A DNA stretch of 64,000 bases from Prolixibacteraceae bacterium JC049. Its GTDB lineage: Bacteria; Bacteroidota; Bacteroidia; Bacteroidales; Prolixibacteraceae. The notes below the pieces were generated by a model. That model worked only from the letters and a program-made list of their open reading frames with translations, did not search any database and was not told the origin of the DNA. Every line of letters begins with the position of its first letter. Position 1 is the first letter of the stretch. The stretch spans positions 744,381 to 808,380 of the forward strand of contig SACZ01000001.1 of the NCBI GenBank assembly GCA_023369685.1, given 5' to 3'. This document shows positions 1-9,191 of this stretch, one piece after another. A program made the position numbers and the translations under genes.

Positions 1-158
1 TTATTCAGTCATTGAAAGTAAATGGAAAACTGACAGATAGAAATTATCTGAAACATTCCGATTTTATTAATGGCGGAATTTTTGAATTTGAAATGGGAGA
101 ATTTCCAAATAAACATTGGGGGGAAAGGTTAGAGGCAAGACCATCATCTATGGATTAG
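1..158 (+). CDS. GH92 alpha-mannosidase, C-terminal end only (partial)
   Basis: Only the last 52 codons lie in the window (reading frame from base 3, stop TAG at 156-158). The translation carries the typical GH92 C-terminal stretch: a 'SLKVNGK' strand, a Tyr-Leu-x-His turn, then 'GGIFEFEMG' and 'PNKHWG'. The same pattern ends the GH92 gene at the other edge of the window (VNGKKWN, YLTHEDI, PNKSWG). GH92 enzymes are Ca2+-dependent exo-alpha-mannosidases, normally exported in Bacteroidota. A strong terminator follows about 70 bases after the stop, so this gene probably closes a transcription unit separate from GH115. Linkage specificity cannot be judged from this fragment. Confidence 0.8.
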   Translation, partial: IQSLKVNGKLTDRNYLKHSDFINGGIFEFEMGEFPNKHWGERLEARPSSMD

Positions 159-225
159 GTGATGTGTTTTGTTCGGATTATGTGGTTTTAGAAATATGCC
201 TGCATTTTGAGAGAGTTTGCAGGTG

Positions 226-257
226 AAGTCGTTACCTATTGCAGGTAACGGCTTTTT
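226..257 (+). terminator. Rho-independent terminator after GH92
   Basis: A 12-bp stem (226-237 with 243-254, one G-T pair) closes a 5-base loop and runs into a T5 tract ending at 257. It separates the GH92 fragment from the GH115 operon. Confidence 0.85.
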
Positions 258-320
258 CAGCCTAATAAATTGGCTTTTTCTCAAGTCTATAGAATTAGTT
301 ATAATCATTAAGGTAATATC

Positions 321-3290
321 ATGTTGAAGGGAAAAATTAAGTTCCTGATTGTAGGATTGGTGGGGATGTTTTTTGCAGTTAGTACGGTAGCAAATAGTAA
401 GCAATTCCCATTGGTAACAGCAAAAAATGTAGCATCTATTTCAATCGATTCGAAAGATGCCAAAGTGGTTGAAGTCGCTGCGACTATTCTGTCCAACGAT
501 ATTTATAATGTGACAGGAAAAAAGGTTCGTTTGAACGCCGGTTCTGGCCGTTTTCAGATTATAGCCGGAACAATTGGCAAGAGTCAACAAATAGATCGGT
601 TGATTGCTAGCAACCAACTTGATGTTACTGCGATTAAAGATAAGTGGGAATCATTTCAGATTGAAGTGATTGAGCAACCCTCTAAAGATATTGATAAGGC
701 TTTGGTTGTTGTTGGTTCCGATAGAAGAGGAACAGCATTTGGTTTACTGGAAATCTCGCGAATGATTGGCGTATCACCATGGGAATGGTGGGCAGATGTT
801 ACTCCAGAGAAGAAAGAGAAATTAGTGCTGAAAATAACCAAGCAGGTTCAAGGTGCTCCTTCGGTGAAATTTCGTGGTATTTTTCTAAACGATGAAGATT
901 GGGGATTACAGCGTTGGGCGGCATTAAACTTCGAGCCTGAAGTGGGTGATATTGGTCCGAAGACTTATGCTAAAGTATTCGAACTACTTTTACGCTTAAG
1001 AGCAAACACCGTTTGGCCGGCTATGCACTCATGTACTCGCCCGTTTTACTCTTATCCCGAAAATAAAAAAGTGGCCGACGACTATGCCATTGTGATAGGA
1101 ACATCGCATTGCGAGCCTATGTTGTGTAATATCAATGCCGAATGGAACAGTCGAGCGATGGGAGAGTGGCGTTACGATAAGAATGCCAAGACCATTCAGA
1201 AACTGTTTGAGGCACGCACCAACTCAACCGCAAAATACGAAAATATCTACACCATGGGAATGCGTGGGGAGCACGACTCTCCGATGATTGTGGGAGAAGA
1301 TGATACCGATTCGCAGGTAAAGTTATTGGAGCAAGTAGTAGCCGATCAGCGTGAAATACTGAAACAAGAAACGGGAAAAGAGGCAACAGAACTTCCTCAG
1401 ATTTTCATTCCGTATAAGGAGGTGCTGAAATATTATCAGGCAGGAATGAAGTTGCCGGAAGATATCACCTTGGTGTGGACAGATGATAACTACGGGTATA
1501 TTCGACAACTGAGTAACCCCGCAGAACAAAAGAGAGTAGGTGGCGCAGGTGTCTACTACCATACTTCTTATTGGGGGCGTCCGCACGATTATTTATGGCT
1601 GAACTCTACCAATCCTGTTTTAATGTGGGAGGAGATGCAAAAAGCTTATGAACTGAATGCCCAAGATGTTTGGATTCTGAATTGTGGTGATATTAAGCCG
1701 CATGAATATAATATTGAACTGTTTCTGGATATGGCCTGGGATATGAGTTCGTTTGTCCAAAGTAAGGGCGTGAAAGTGCACATGAAAAATTGGGCGGCTA
1801 GAGAATTTGGAGCATCAAATGCCAACTCAGTCACTGAGGTCATGTATGAATATTACCGATTGGCATTCCAGCGTCGTCCTGAATTTATGGCATGGAGCCA
1901 GGTAGAACCGGTTACCAAGCAAGGAGAAACATCGATGTCGCAAATTCATTATGGCGACGAAGTGGGAGCCAGAATTGAATCTTATGAACAATTAGAAAAG
2001 CAAGTAGAACTATTAAATAAAAAGGTGGTTGCCAACCGGAAAGATGCATTTTACCAACTGGTTTATTATCCGGTGGTTGGTGCTGCCAACCTAAATTTTA
2101 AATGGTTATACTCTTATAAAAACAGGTTTACAGCAATGCAGGGGCGAAGCAGCGCAAGATCATTAGGTGTGCAGTCGTTGAAAGCTTTTAATCGTATTAA
2201 AAAAGAGACCCAGTTCTTTAATAATGATCTAAGAGCAGGAAAGTGGAAGCATATCATGAGCATGTCGCCCCGGCATTTACCTGTATTTGCTCAGCCAACC
2301 ATCTCTACTCCTTTAAATGAGGGAAAGGCTACTTTGGGAATTGCCCTGGAAGGCTATGAGATGGAGATGAATAATGAGATTATTAATTCATATGCTGATG
2401 TTTTGCCGGTGTTTAATGCCTATTGCGATAGCAAATATTTTGTCGACCTGTTTCTGAAAGGGAATGGTGCTGTGAAATGGGAAGCCCAGCCTAAAGACGA
2501 CTGGATTAAGCTGTCTGAGAATAGTGGAGAGCTTAATGATTTGACTTTGGAACAGCGACTTTGGGTGACTATTGATTGGGATAAAGTTCCTCAAGGTGAA
2601 AACAAAAAAGAGGCACCTCTAGGGCACGACTATCAGTTGATTCCTCCTAGTTACAAGGTAAATTCAGCAATCGATTTTATTAGCAAAGATACCACGATAA
2701 CTATTGGTGTGTCGGTTTTCAATCCGAAGCTGAAAGAGTTAGAGCAATTCAACGGTTTTGTTGAAGACAAAGGTTTTATCTCTATTCATGCCGAAAACTA
2801 TACACGAGCAACAAAAGGAGAAGATGCGCAATGGAGTACTTATGATGGACTGGGGTATACCGGAAAAGTGATGACCGCTTTGCCAAGAACTGCAAAATCG
2901 TTGAAAAGTACCGAGCAGGTACTTAAAAATAGTCCATTGCTTGAGTATGATTTTTATAGTTTTAACTTTGGCGAAGTGAATGTATGGATGCAAGCTGTGC
3001 CTACCCATGCCGATTACGCTGAAAGAGGCGTTCGTTGTGCTATAGCCATTGATGATGCCGAGCCTGTAATTGTCAATTTCCAGACAAAAGGCAGAAGCGA
3101 TGAGTGGAAGCAGAATGTGTTGCAAAATGCAGCCCGAAAATCGGTGAAGCAGGTGGTAAACAAAGCTGGCAAGCATACGTTGAAGGTTTGGATGGTCGAT
3201 CCGGGAGTAATGATCGACCAGCTTTTAATTGATTTGGGAGGATGGAAAAAATCGTATGCATTTCCCAAAGAATCGAAGTTAAGCTTATGA
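321..3290 (+). CDS. GH115 xylan/heteroglycan alpha-glucuronidase
   Basis: 989 aa with an N-terminal signal peptide (about residues 1-25, hydrophobic 'FLIVGLVGMFFAV'), so exported to the periplasm or surface. GH115 hallmarks are visible: 'GVSPWEWWADV' near residue 150, 'FRGIFLNDEDWG' near 184-195, 'NTVWPAMH', 'DDYAIVIGTSHCEPM', and a C-terminal beta-sandwich region from about 830. GH115 enzymes remove alpha-1,2-linked (4-O-methyl-)glucuronic acid from polymer side chains. The length fits the family's usual 800-1000 aa. It heads an operon with a phosphoesterase (4-base ATGA overlap) and an HTCS. The exact uronide target is not deducible; a glucuronic-acid-branched algal or plant glycan is inferred. 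Confidence 0.92.
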   Translation: MLKGKIKFLIVGLVGMFFAVSTVANSKQFPLVTAKNVASISIDSKDAKVVEVAATILSNDIYNVTGKKVRLNAGSGRFQIIAGTIGKSQQIDRLIASNQLDVTAIKDKWESFQIEVIEQPSKDIDKALVVVGSDRRGTAFGLLEISRMIGVSPWEWWADVTPEKKEKLVLKITKQVQGAPSVKFRGIFLNDEDWGLQRWAALNFEPEVGDIGPKTYAKVFELLLRLRANTVWPAMHSCTRPFYSYPENKKVADDYAIVIGTSHCEPMLCNINAEWNSRAMGEWRYDKNAKTIQKLFEARTNSTAKYENIYTMGMRGEHDSPMIVGEDDTDSQVKLLEQVVADQREILKQETGKEATELPQIFIPYKEVLKYYQAGMKLPEDITLVWTDDNYGYIRQLSNPAEQKRVGGAGVYYHTSYWGRPHDYLWLNSTNPVLMWEEMQKAYELNAQDVWILNCGDIKPHEYNIELFLDMAWDMSSFVQSKGVKVHMKNWAAREFGASNANSVTEVMYEYYRLAFQRRPEFMAWSQVEPVTKQGETSMSQIHYGDEVGARIESYEQLEKQVELLNKKVVANRKDAFYQLVYYPVVGAANLNFKWLYSYKNRFTAMQGRSSARSLGVQSLKAFNRIKKETQFFNNDLRAGKWKHIMSMSPRHLPVFAQPTISTPLNEGKATLGIALEGYEMEMNNEIINSYADVLPVFNAYCDSKYFVDLFLKGNGAVKWEAQPKDDWIKLSENSGELNDLTLEQRLWVTIDWDKVPQGENKKEAPLGHDYQLIPPSYKVNSAIDFISKDTTITIGVSVFNPKLKELEQFNGFVEDKGFISIHAENYTRATKGEDAQWSTYDGLGYTGKVMTALPRTAKSLKSTEQVLKNSPLLEYDFYSFNFGEVNVWMQAVPTHADYAERGVRCAIAIDDAEPVIVNFQTKGRSDEWKQNVLQNAARKSVKQVVNKAGKHTLKVWMVDPGVMIDQLLIDLGGWKKSYAFPKESKLSL

Positions 3291-5116
3291 GAAAAATAAT
3301 TGAAATTGTTGGTGTTTTAGTACTGGTTACTTTCTTCGGAAGTTGTCAGGCTAAAGAGAATTCAAGTGACAAAGGAGTAAAAGTGGCACTTATGGCCGAT
3401 GTTCATTTTCATGATGTGTATGGGCAGTTAAGCGATTGTGATTTTCCAGGTGTAAAACATCCGGAAACGGGGCAACATATGTTGGTTCGTACCATGAAAG
3501 CACAGTTGAATTCAACCCGCCTTTTCAATGAAAATTATTTTGCTTTTAGAGCTGCGTTAGACGATGTGGTGAAGCGTGGAATAAGATATGTAGCTATTCC
3601 TGGCGATTACAGCGACGATGGTCAACCAGTAAACGTAAATGGATTGAAGCAATTGCTGGATGAGTATTCGAAGAAACATGGAATACGATTTTTTGTTACC
3701 ACAGGAAATCACGATCCGGTACGTCCCTTTACCATGGCTGCCGGAAAGAAGGACTTTCTGGGCATGGGAGGCAAGAACCAACCTATTATGAGTGAGGAAG
3801 GGCTTTATCAATCGAAAAAAGATAGTGAACAGCCAGTCGTGGTGTCGAAAGATATTGCGGTTTGGGGTTACAAAGAGATAATGAGCACCTTGGCTAACTT
3901 TGGTTTTTCGCCACAAGCTGCCGATGTTTATTGGGAAACTCCATATTCTCATTACGCATACAATGAATATAACTTCGAAAAGGGAAGAAAAGCTTCGGAA
4001 TATGCGCAGAGACAATATGTAATGAAATCGGTAAATGCCAAAATTCCCGATGCCAGTTATTTGGTTGAACCAGAGGACGGGCTTTGGTTTTTAGCGATAG
4101 ATGCCAATGCTTATGCGCCAAAGAAAAGTGCAGCAACAGATCCATTGAATCCACGTAACTATTCAGGTGCAGGATTAGGGTACAGTCAGGTTTTAGCCCA
4201 TAAAAGTCATCTGGTAAACTGGGTGAAGTCGGTAATGGAAAGAGCCGATAAATTGGGCAAGAAGGTAGTTGCTTTTAGTCACTACCCAATGGTCGATTTT
4301 AATGATGATGCATCTGAACATATTGAAAAGTTGCTAGGAAAAAAGAAGATGCAATTACCTCGAATTCCAAAGAATAGAGTAGCAGAGATATTTGCCAATG
4401 CAGGTGTGAAAGTCCATTTTGCCGGACATATGCACATCAATGATACAGGAGTTCGAGAATTTGAAAATGGTAAAAGTATTGTCAATGTTCAGGTGCCTTC
4501 TTTGGCAGCTTACATTCCAGCTTATAAAGTAGCTAATATCAGTTTAAAATCGATGGATGTAAAAACGGTGATGGTAGATGAGGTTCCTGATTTTAAGACA
4601 ATTTTTCCACTGTATAAAATGGAGCATAATTATTTAAAATCGATTGATGATAAAGGGATTTGGGATGAAAGTATTCTATCGGTAGCCAATTACCACGAGT
4701 TTGCCAATTGGCATCTGAAAGAATTGGTTCGATTTCGATTTTTCAAAAAAGACTGGCCAAAGGCAACGAAGAAGGTATTAATGAACTCGACAGGAAAAGA
4801 GTTGGCAGCATTGGCGGGAATTAATAATGCCAAAGAGAGCTGGAGTAAGTGGACAGGTTATGATATGGTAGTTGATTTATACCGACTTCGAAGTGCAGAT
4901 AAATTAGCCATTAAAGATATTGGAGTAGAACGCGTTAAACAATATATGTTGGTGATTGAACAATTGTTAAATAGCAATGCTTTAAATGTAGAAAAGCACG
5001 TTGCTAAAGACTTAAAAGAGTTTGGCAAGGTGTTTAAGCACTTTATTAGTGGTGCACCAGTGATGCATTTTTCAGTAGATTTAAAATCTGGAGCGATAAC
5101 AGACTTAAATCGATAG
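3287..5116 (+). CDS. lipoprotein calcineurin-like metallophosphoesterase
   Basis: 609 aa from the ATG that overlaps the GH115 stop (ATGA, 3287-3290). An in-frame upstream ATG at 3242 is less likely, because starting at 3287 gives a clean lipoprotein signal with Cys near residue 20 (FFGSC). The binuclear-metal motifs appear in family order: 'ADVHFHD' (about 36-42), 'PGDYSDDG', 'TGNHD' (about 140), 'FSHYP' and 'GHMHIND' (about 380). The family hydrolyses phosphomonoesters or phosphodiesters. The substrate is unknown. Tight coupling to an alpha-glucuronidase and an HTCS suggests a role in glycan use, such as removing phosphate substituents or recovering phosphate, but that is inference. Confidence 0.88.
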   Translation: MRKIIEIVGVLVLVTFFGSCQAKENSSDKGVKVALMADVHFHDVYGQLSDCDFPGVKHPETGQHMLVRTMKAQLNSTRLFNENYFAFRAALDDVVKRGIRYVAIPGDYSDDGQPVNVNGLKQLLDEYSKKHGIRFFVTTGNHDPVRPFTMAAGKKDFLGMGGKNQPIMSEEGLYQSKKDSEQPVVVSKDIAVWGYKEIMSTLANFGFSPQAADVYWETPYSHYAYNEYNFEKGRKASEYAQRQYVMKSVNAKIPDASYLVEPEDGLWFLAIDANAYAPKKSAATDPLNPRNYSGAGLGYSQVLAHKSHLVNWVKSVMERADKLGKKVVAFSHYPMVDFNDDASEHIEKLLGKKKMQLPRIPKNRVAEIFANAGVKVHFAGHMHINDTGVREFENGKSIVNVQVPSLAAYIPAYKVANISLKSMDVKTVMVDEVPDFKTIFPLYKMEHNYLKSIDDKGIWDESILSVANYHEFANWHLKELVRFRFFKKDWPKATKKVLMNSTGKELAALAGINNAKESWSKWTGYDMVVDLYRLRSADKLAIKDIGVERVKQYMLVIEQLLNSNALNVEKHVAKDLKEFGKVFKHFISGAPVMHFSVDLKSGAITDLNR

Positions 5117-5146
5117 CTTATTTGAGGTAACGGAATATCGAAGCGT

Positions 5147-8100
5147 ATGGTAAGAATTTTAGTCATCTTTATCGGATTTATTTGTTGTCTTCCTGCTTTG
5201 GGAAAAGAAATTCGATTTGAACATTATAACGATGAATTGGGGTTGTCGCACAACTCTGTTCGTCATATTGTTCAGGATGATTTCGGATTTCTATGGTTAG
5301 GTACATTTGGTGGCCTGAACCGATTCGATGGTTATGAATTTAAACCTTATCTGAGCTCTGATAGAACTCGCAGAACTGTTTATAATGACGATATTACCGC
5401 TTTAGCAATTGACGAGGAAAATAAGTTAATGTGGATTGGTACCCGAAATGGTTTGACAGTACAGAACTTAGTTACCCATCAGTTTAAAACATTCTTCCCA
5501 AACGAAAAGAACGAAGCATCCATTGCTGAGCATGAAATACGCTCATTGTTAATTGATTCACATCAGCAGATATGGATTGGAACCAAAACAAAAGGACTTT
5601 GTATTTATGACCAAAAGAGTAAACGCTTTTCGAAAGTAGATTTTGATGGATTAAGATACGTTAAAGATATCTTTCAGGATAGAAACGGAATAATTTGGGT
5701 TAGCGATTACCTTAAAGGCGCCTTGATAAAGGTTGAGTTGACTGAAGAGGGTAAAATTGCCAGCTATGAGAGAATTCCTTTATTAAATTCTAAGAAAGAG
5801 CGGGTGAAACCATTTATCGACTTTATTTACCAAGATCATAAAGGAGATATTTTTACCGGTACCAGAGATGGATTGTTCAAGCTGAATACTGAAAAAAAAC
5901 AACTTCAAGAGATAGAAATTGAAGATAGTGAACGTCGGGAATTACTAGGACCATATTTCATTTGTATTGCAAAAGCTCCCGATGGAAAGTATTGGGTGGG
6001 GACACTCGGAGGAATCATCGTTTGTGATGAGTTGGAAGATATTAGCAAAGGAAAATACGAGTGGCATTACAGTAAACTATACGATGAATCTTGTTTGGTG
6101 GATAACCAGGTAACATCCCTCTATTTCGATCGATCGGGAGTTTTATGGATTGGAACCGAAAATGGATTGGATAAATACGATCCTTATCGTAATCAGTTTA
6201 TTATACAGAAGGATATAGCCGGATTGATAGGGAATAAAATTCCCCGAATTAGTGGTTTTGCCAAAACAGGAAAGAATGAACTGTTGGTAAGTACACACGA
6301 CAATGGTTTATTTCTTTTGCATGATGAGAAGTTTCGAAAAACAAAGGTCAAAGAGAAGGAGATTGCAAGTGTTTACTGTTTCGATGGTAAAACTGCATAT
6401 TGTGGACTTTGGAATGGTGGCTTGTTGGAATACAATTGCTCAACGAACAATTACCAGTTGATTACTACGGGGCTGGAGGGAGTACCTATTTTTGCGATTA
6501 ATGAATTGAGTTCAGAAGATATTTTAGTTGGCTCTTTTGGTAATGGAGCGATTATATATAATCCAAAATCGAAATCGATTTCGAAGCTAGATTTAGAATT
6601 GACAGATGTTCAGATTAATAAGATGACTTCCAATAGGCATGGTATTGTTTGGCTGGCAACCGAGACCGGGATAATTAAATACAATTTGGTTAACGGTGAA
6701 AGTGAATTTTACAACGCTTCTGTAGGAGAAAAAGAAGGGCTTTCCAATGAAAATGTAAAGGATATATTCATTGATGTGAAGGGGAAAGTATGGGCTGCAA
6801 CTCGTAACGGATTGAATTATTACGATCCGATGATTGACAACTTCTTACCGATGCTAACGCCTGCTTTCTTGCACGAAAATTGGGTGACCGATGTGAGTTC
6901 CAATTCAGCTGGAGATCTGTGGTTAAACTTCAATAACAACAGAGTTGGGTGCTACAAGACAGCTAGTAAAACACTGGAAACATATTATGTGGAGAGTGGA
7001 AATCGGATTGATAATTTTAGCCATCAGGGGTTTATGGTTTTCAATGATTCATTGATTTACCTGAGTGGAAAAGGAGGGGTTATCCATTTTTCGGCTTCAA
7101 AAATTGTGAACGATACTATTTCTTTGCCTCCATTTGTCAGCAACTTAAAAGTACAAAACAAAGAAGTGCTGGTTGGGCAGGAGTTTAATGGACAGTTGGT
7201 ACTAAATGAAGATGTAAATTACTCCCGACAAATTAAACTGAATTATGAAAATCGGAATTTTTCGGTAACGTTTTCTGCTCCATCATGGGTAAATGAGCGT
7301 TACAATCGGTTTATGTATAAACTGGAAGGTTTCGATGAGAATTGGAATGAGGTTCGGTCTAATAGTCGTAATATTCAGTATACGAACCTGTTTTATGGCG
7401 ATTATAAATTGCATATAAAATCGGCCAATAGCTTTGGTGTTTGGAGCGATGTTTCGACCTATAATATTGAAATTGAGCCACCAATTTGGCTATCCTATCA
7501 AGCCATATTGTTGTATGTGCTATTATTAAGTTTGAGTACCTATGTATACTTGAAAATCAGAAGAAGGCAGCTTGAATTGAAGAATCAATTGATGGTGGAA
7601 AAGTTAGAACGAGAAAATGATGAGAAACTGGCCAATGAAAAGTTCCGATTCTTTACCAATATCTCTCATGAACTACGTACTCCTTTGTCGTTGATTGTAG
7701 GACCATTAAAGCAGTTGCGAGACATCTCTGATAATTCAGATTTTCAGCAAAACAGGCTAGAGCTGATGCAGAAAAATACCAATCGTTTAATGCATTTGGC
7801 CAATCAGATCCTGGAATTTAGAAAAGCAGAAGCCGGAGAGTTAAAGCTAAAGGTTTCGCAGGTAGATATCCGAGAAATAACAACCCAGATTTATGAGTCG
7901 TTTAAATCGGTTGCATTAGAAAAAGAGATCAACTTTAAACTGAATATTTCAGATGGAAACTACTCCGGATGGCTGGATGTAGACAAGTACGATAAGGTAA
8001 TGTTTAACCTGCTTTCCAATGCGTTTAAGTTTACATCGGAGAAAGGAAATGTAGAGTTGAAGATGGAGCTACGAGATGAAAAATACCTTTATGTACAAGT

Positions 8101-9166
8101 GATTGATGATGGTATTGGAATTCCGTATGAGAGTCAAAAGAATATCTTTTCTCGTTTTTACCAGGCCGAAAATAGTTTGACCAATACAACCGGATCGGGA
8201 ATTGGATTGTCGTTGGTGAAAGCGCTGGTCGAGGTCAATAAAGGCGAGTTACGAGTGGTGAGTCAACCCGAAAAAGGAAGTACATTCAAAGTGAAGATTC
8301 CAATTGATGTTGCTTCATTCAACGAGAAAGAGCGTGTGCAATTGGATGTAGGACTGAATAGCGTTCTGGACAACTCACCAACAGATAGTAAACACCGGGT
8401 TTCAAATACCGAGATAAAAGAGAAAATCCTATTAGTAGAGGATAATCATGATCTTCGGGAGTTTATTGCCGACTACCTATCGGATTATTTTAAGGTTTAT
8501 CAAGCTGAAAATGGAAAACAAGCACTTGAATTATGCCGGGAGAAAAAACCGATCATATGTGTGTCGGATGTGATGATGCCAGAAATGGATGGCTTTGAGT
8601 TTTGTAAAACACTAAAGCTGGATGAGCAGATCAGTCATATTCCTGTTGTATTGCTTACGGCATTAACTGATAAGGAGAACAAGAAGAAAGGCTATAAATT
8701 GGGAGCCGATGGCTACTTGGAAAAACCATTTGAGGTAGATGTGCTGCTAAGTAGGATTGAAGGAATTATTGATACGCGAAAAGCGTTAAAAGAGAAGTTT
8801 ACTCAGAGTTCTGACGTGGCAGTTTCTGTGTTGACTCATTCGCCTGTGGATGAGGAATTCATGGAGAAAGTAGCTGCAATTGTGGATGAAAATCTTCGGG
8901 AGGAAAGCCTGACAGTAAACTTTCTGTGCAATAAAATGGGAGTGAGTTCTTCCAACTTATATCGAAAGATAAAGGAACTTACCGATTTGTCTCCCAATGA
9001 GTTTATTCGAACTATCCGATTGAAGAAGTCTATAGAATTACTACAGAGTAAACGTTTCAATGTGTCGGAGGTGGCCACAGCAGTTGGTTTTAACGATCCG
9101 TTATACTTCAGTCGTTGCTTTAAAAAGCAGTTTGGTTATCCCCCAAGTAAGGTAATAAAGCATTAA
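5147..9166 (+). CDS. hybrid two-component system sensor/regulator (HTCS)
   Basis: 1339 aa, one polypeptide with all HTCS parts. Signal peptide at residues 1-20; periplasmic two-propeller sensor of Reg_prop repeats (repeated 'LWIGT', 'IWIGTKT', 'GLWIGTENGL' blades) to about 690; Y_Y_Y domain about 700-775; one membrane helix about 780-802; HisKA with phospho-acceptor His841 in 'NISHELRTP'; HATPase with 'DDGIGIP' and 'GSGIGLSLV'; receiver with phospho-acceptor Asp1141 in 'VSDVMMPEMDG'; C-terminal AraC-type HTH (about 1230-1339). Family members bind an oligosaccharide in the periplasm and activate neighbouring polysaccharide-utilisation genes. Likely targets are its own operon and other loci in the window. 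It ends 25 bases before the convergent SusD stop. Confidence 0.97.
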   Translation: MVRILVIFIGFICCLPALGKEIRFEHYNDELGLSHNSVRHIVQDDFGFLWLGTFGGLNRFDGYEFKPYLSSDRTRRTVYNDDITALAIDEENKLMWIGTRNGLTVQNLVTHQFKTFFPNEKNEASIAEHEIRSLLIDSHQQIWIGTKTKGLCIYDQKSKRFSKVDFDGLRYVKDIFQDRNGIIWVSDYLKGALIKVELTEEGKIASYERIPLLNSKKERVKPFIDFIYQDHKGDIFTGTRDGLFKLNTEKKQLQEIEIEDSERRELLGPYFICIAKAPDGKYWVGTLGGIIVCDELEDISKGKYEWHYSKLYDESCLVDNQVTSLYFDRSGVLWIGTENGLDKYDPYRNQFIIQKDIAGLIGNKIPRISGFAKTGKNELLVSTHDNGLFLLHDEKFRKTKVKEKEIASVYCFDGKTAYCGLWNGGLLEYNCSTNNYQLITTGLEGVPIFAINELSSEDILVGSFGNGAIIYNPKSKSISKLDLELTDVQINKMTSNRHGIVWLATETGIIKYNLVNGESEFYNASVGEKEGLSNENVKDIFIDVKGKVWAATRNGLNYYDPMIDNFLPMLTPAFLHENWVTDVSSNSAGDLWLNFNNNRVGCYKTASKTLETYYVESGNRIDNFSHQGFMVFNDSLIYLSGKGGVIHFSASKIVNDTISLPPFVSNLKVQNKEVLVGQEFNGQLVLNEDVNYSRQIKLNYENRNFSVTFSAPSWVNERYNRFMYKLEGFDENWNEVRSNSRNIQYTNLFYGDYKLHIKSANSFGVWSDVSTYNIEIEPPIWLSYQAILLYVLLLSLSTYVYLKIRRRQLELKNQLMVEKLERENDEKLANEKFRFFTNISHELRTPLSLIVGPLKQLRDISDNSDFQQNRLELMQKNTNRLMHLANQILEFRKAEAGELKLKVSQVDIREITTQIYESFKSVALEKEINFKLNISDGNYSGWLDVDKYDKVMFNLLSNAFKFTSEKGNVELKMELRDEKYLYVQVIDDGIGIPYESQKNIFSRFYQAENSLTNTTGSGIGLSLVKALVEVNKGELRVVSQPEKGSTFKVKIPIDVASFNEKERVQLDVGLNSVLDNSPTDSKHRVSNTEIKEKILLVEDNHDLREFIADYLSDYFKVYQAENGKQALELCREKKPIICVSDVMMPEMDGFEFCKTLKLDEQISHIPVVLLTALTDKENKKKGYKLGADGYLEKPFEVDVLLSRIEGIIDTRKALKEKFTQSSDVAVSVLTHSPVDEEFMEKVAAIVDENLREESLTVNFLCNKMGVSSSNLYRKIKELTDLSPNEFIRTIRLKKSIELLQSKRFNVSEVATAVGFNDPLYFSRCFKKQFGYPPSKVIKH

Positions 9167-9191
9167 TAAGAGTTTTGTTCTACTAATATTA

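Noticed and set aside
2739-3176. Antisense open frame (145 codons) opposite the GH115 C-terminus
   Set aside because: Shadow of the GH115 reading frame; no domain, no start context.
3557-4015. Antisense open frame (152 codons) opposite the phosphoesterase
   Set aside because: Opposite a gene with all catalytic motifs intact; composition is that of a reverse-frame shadow.
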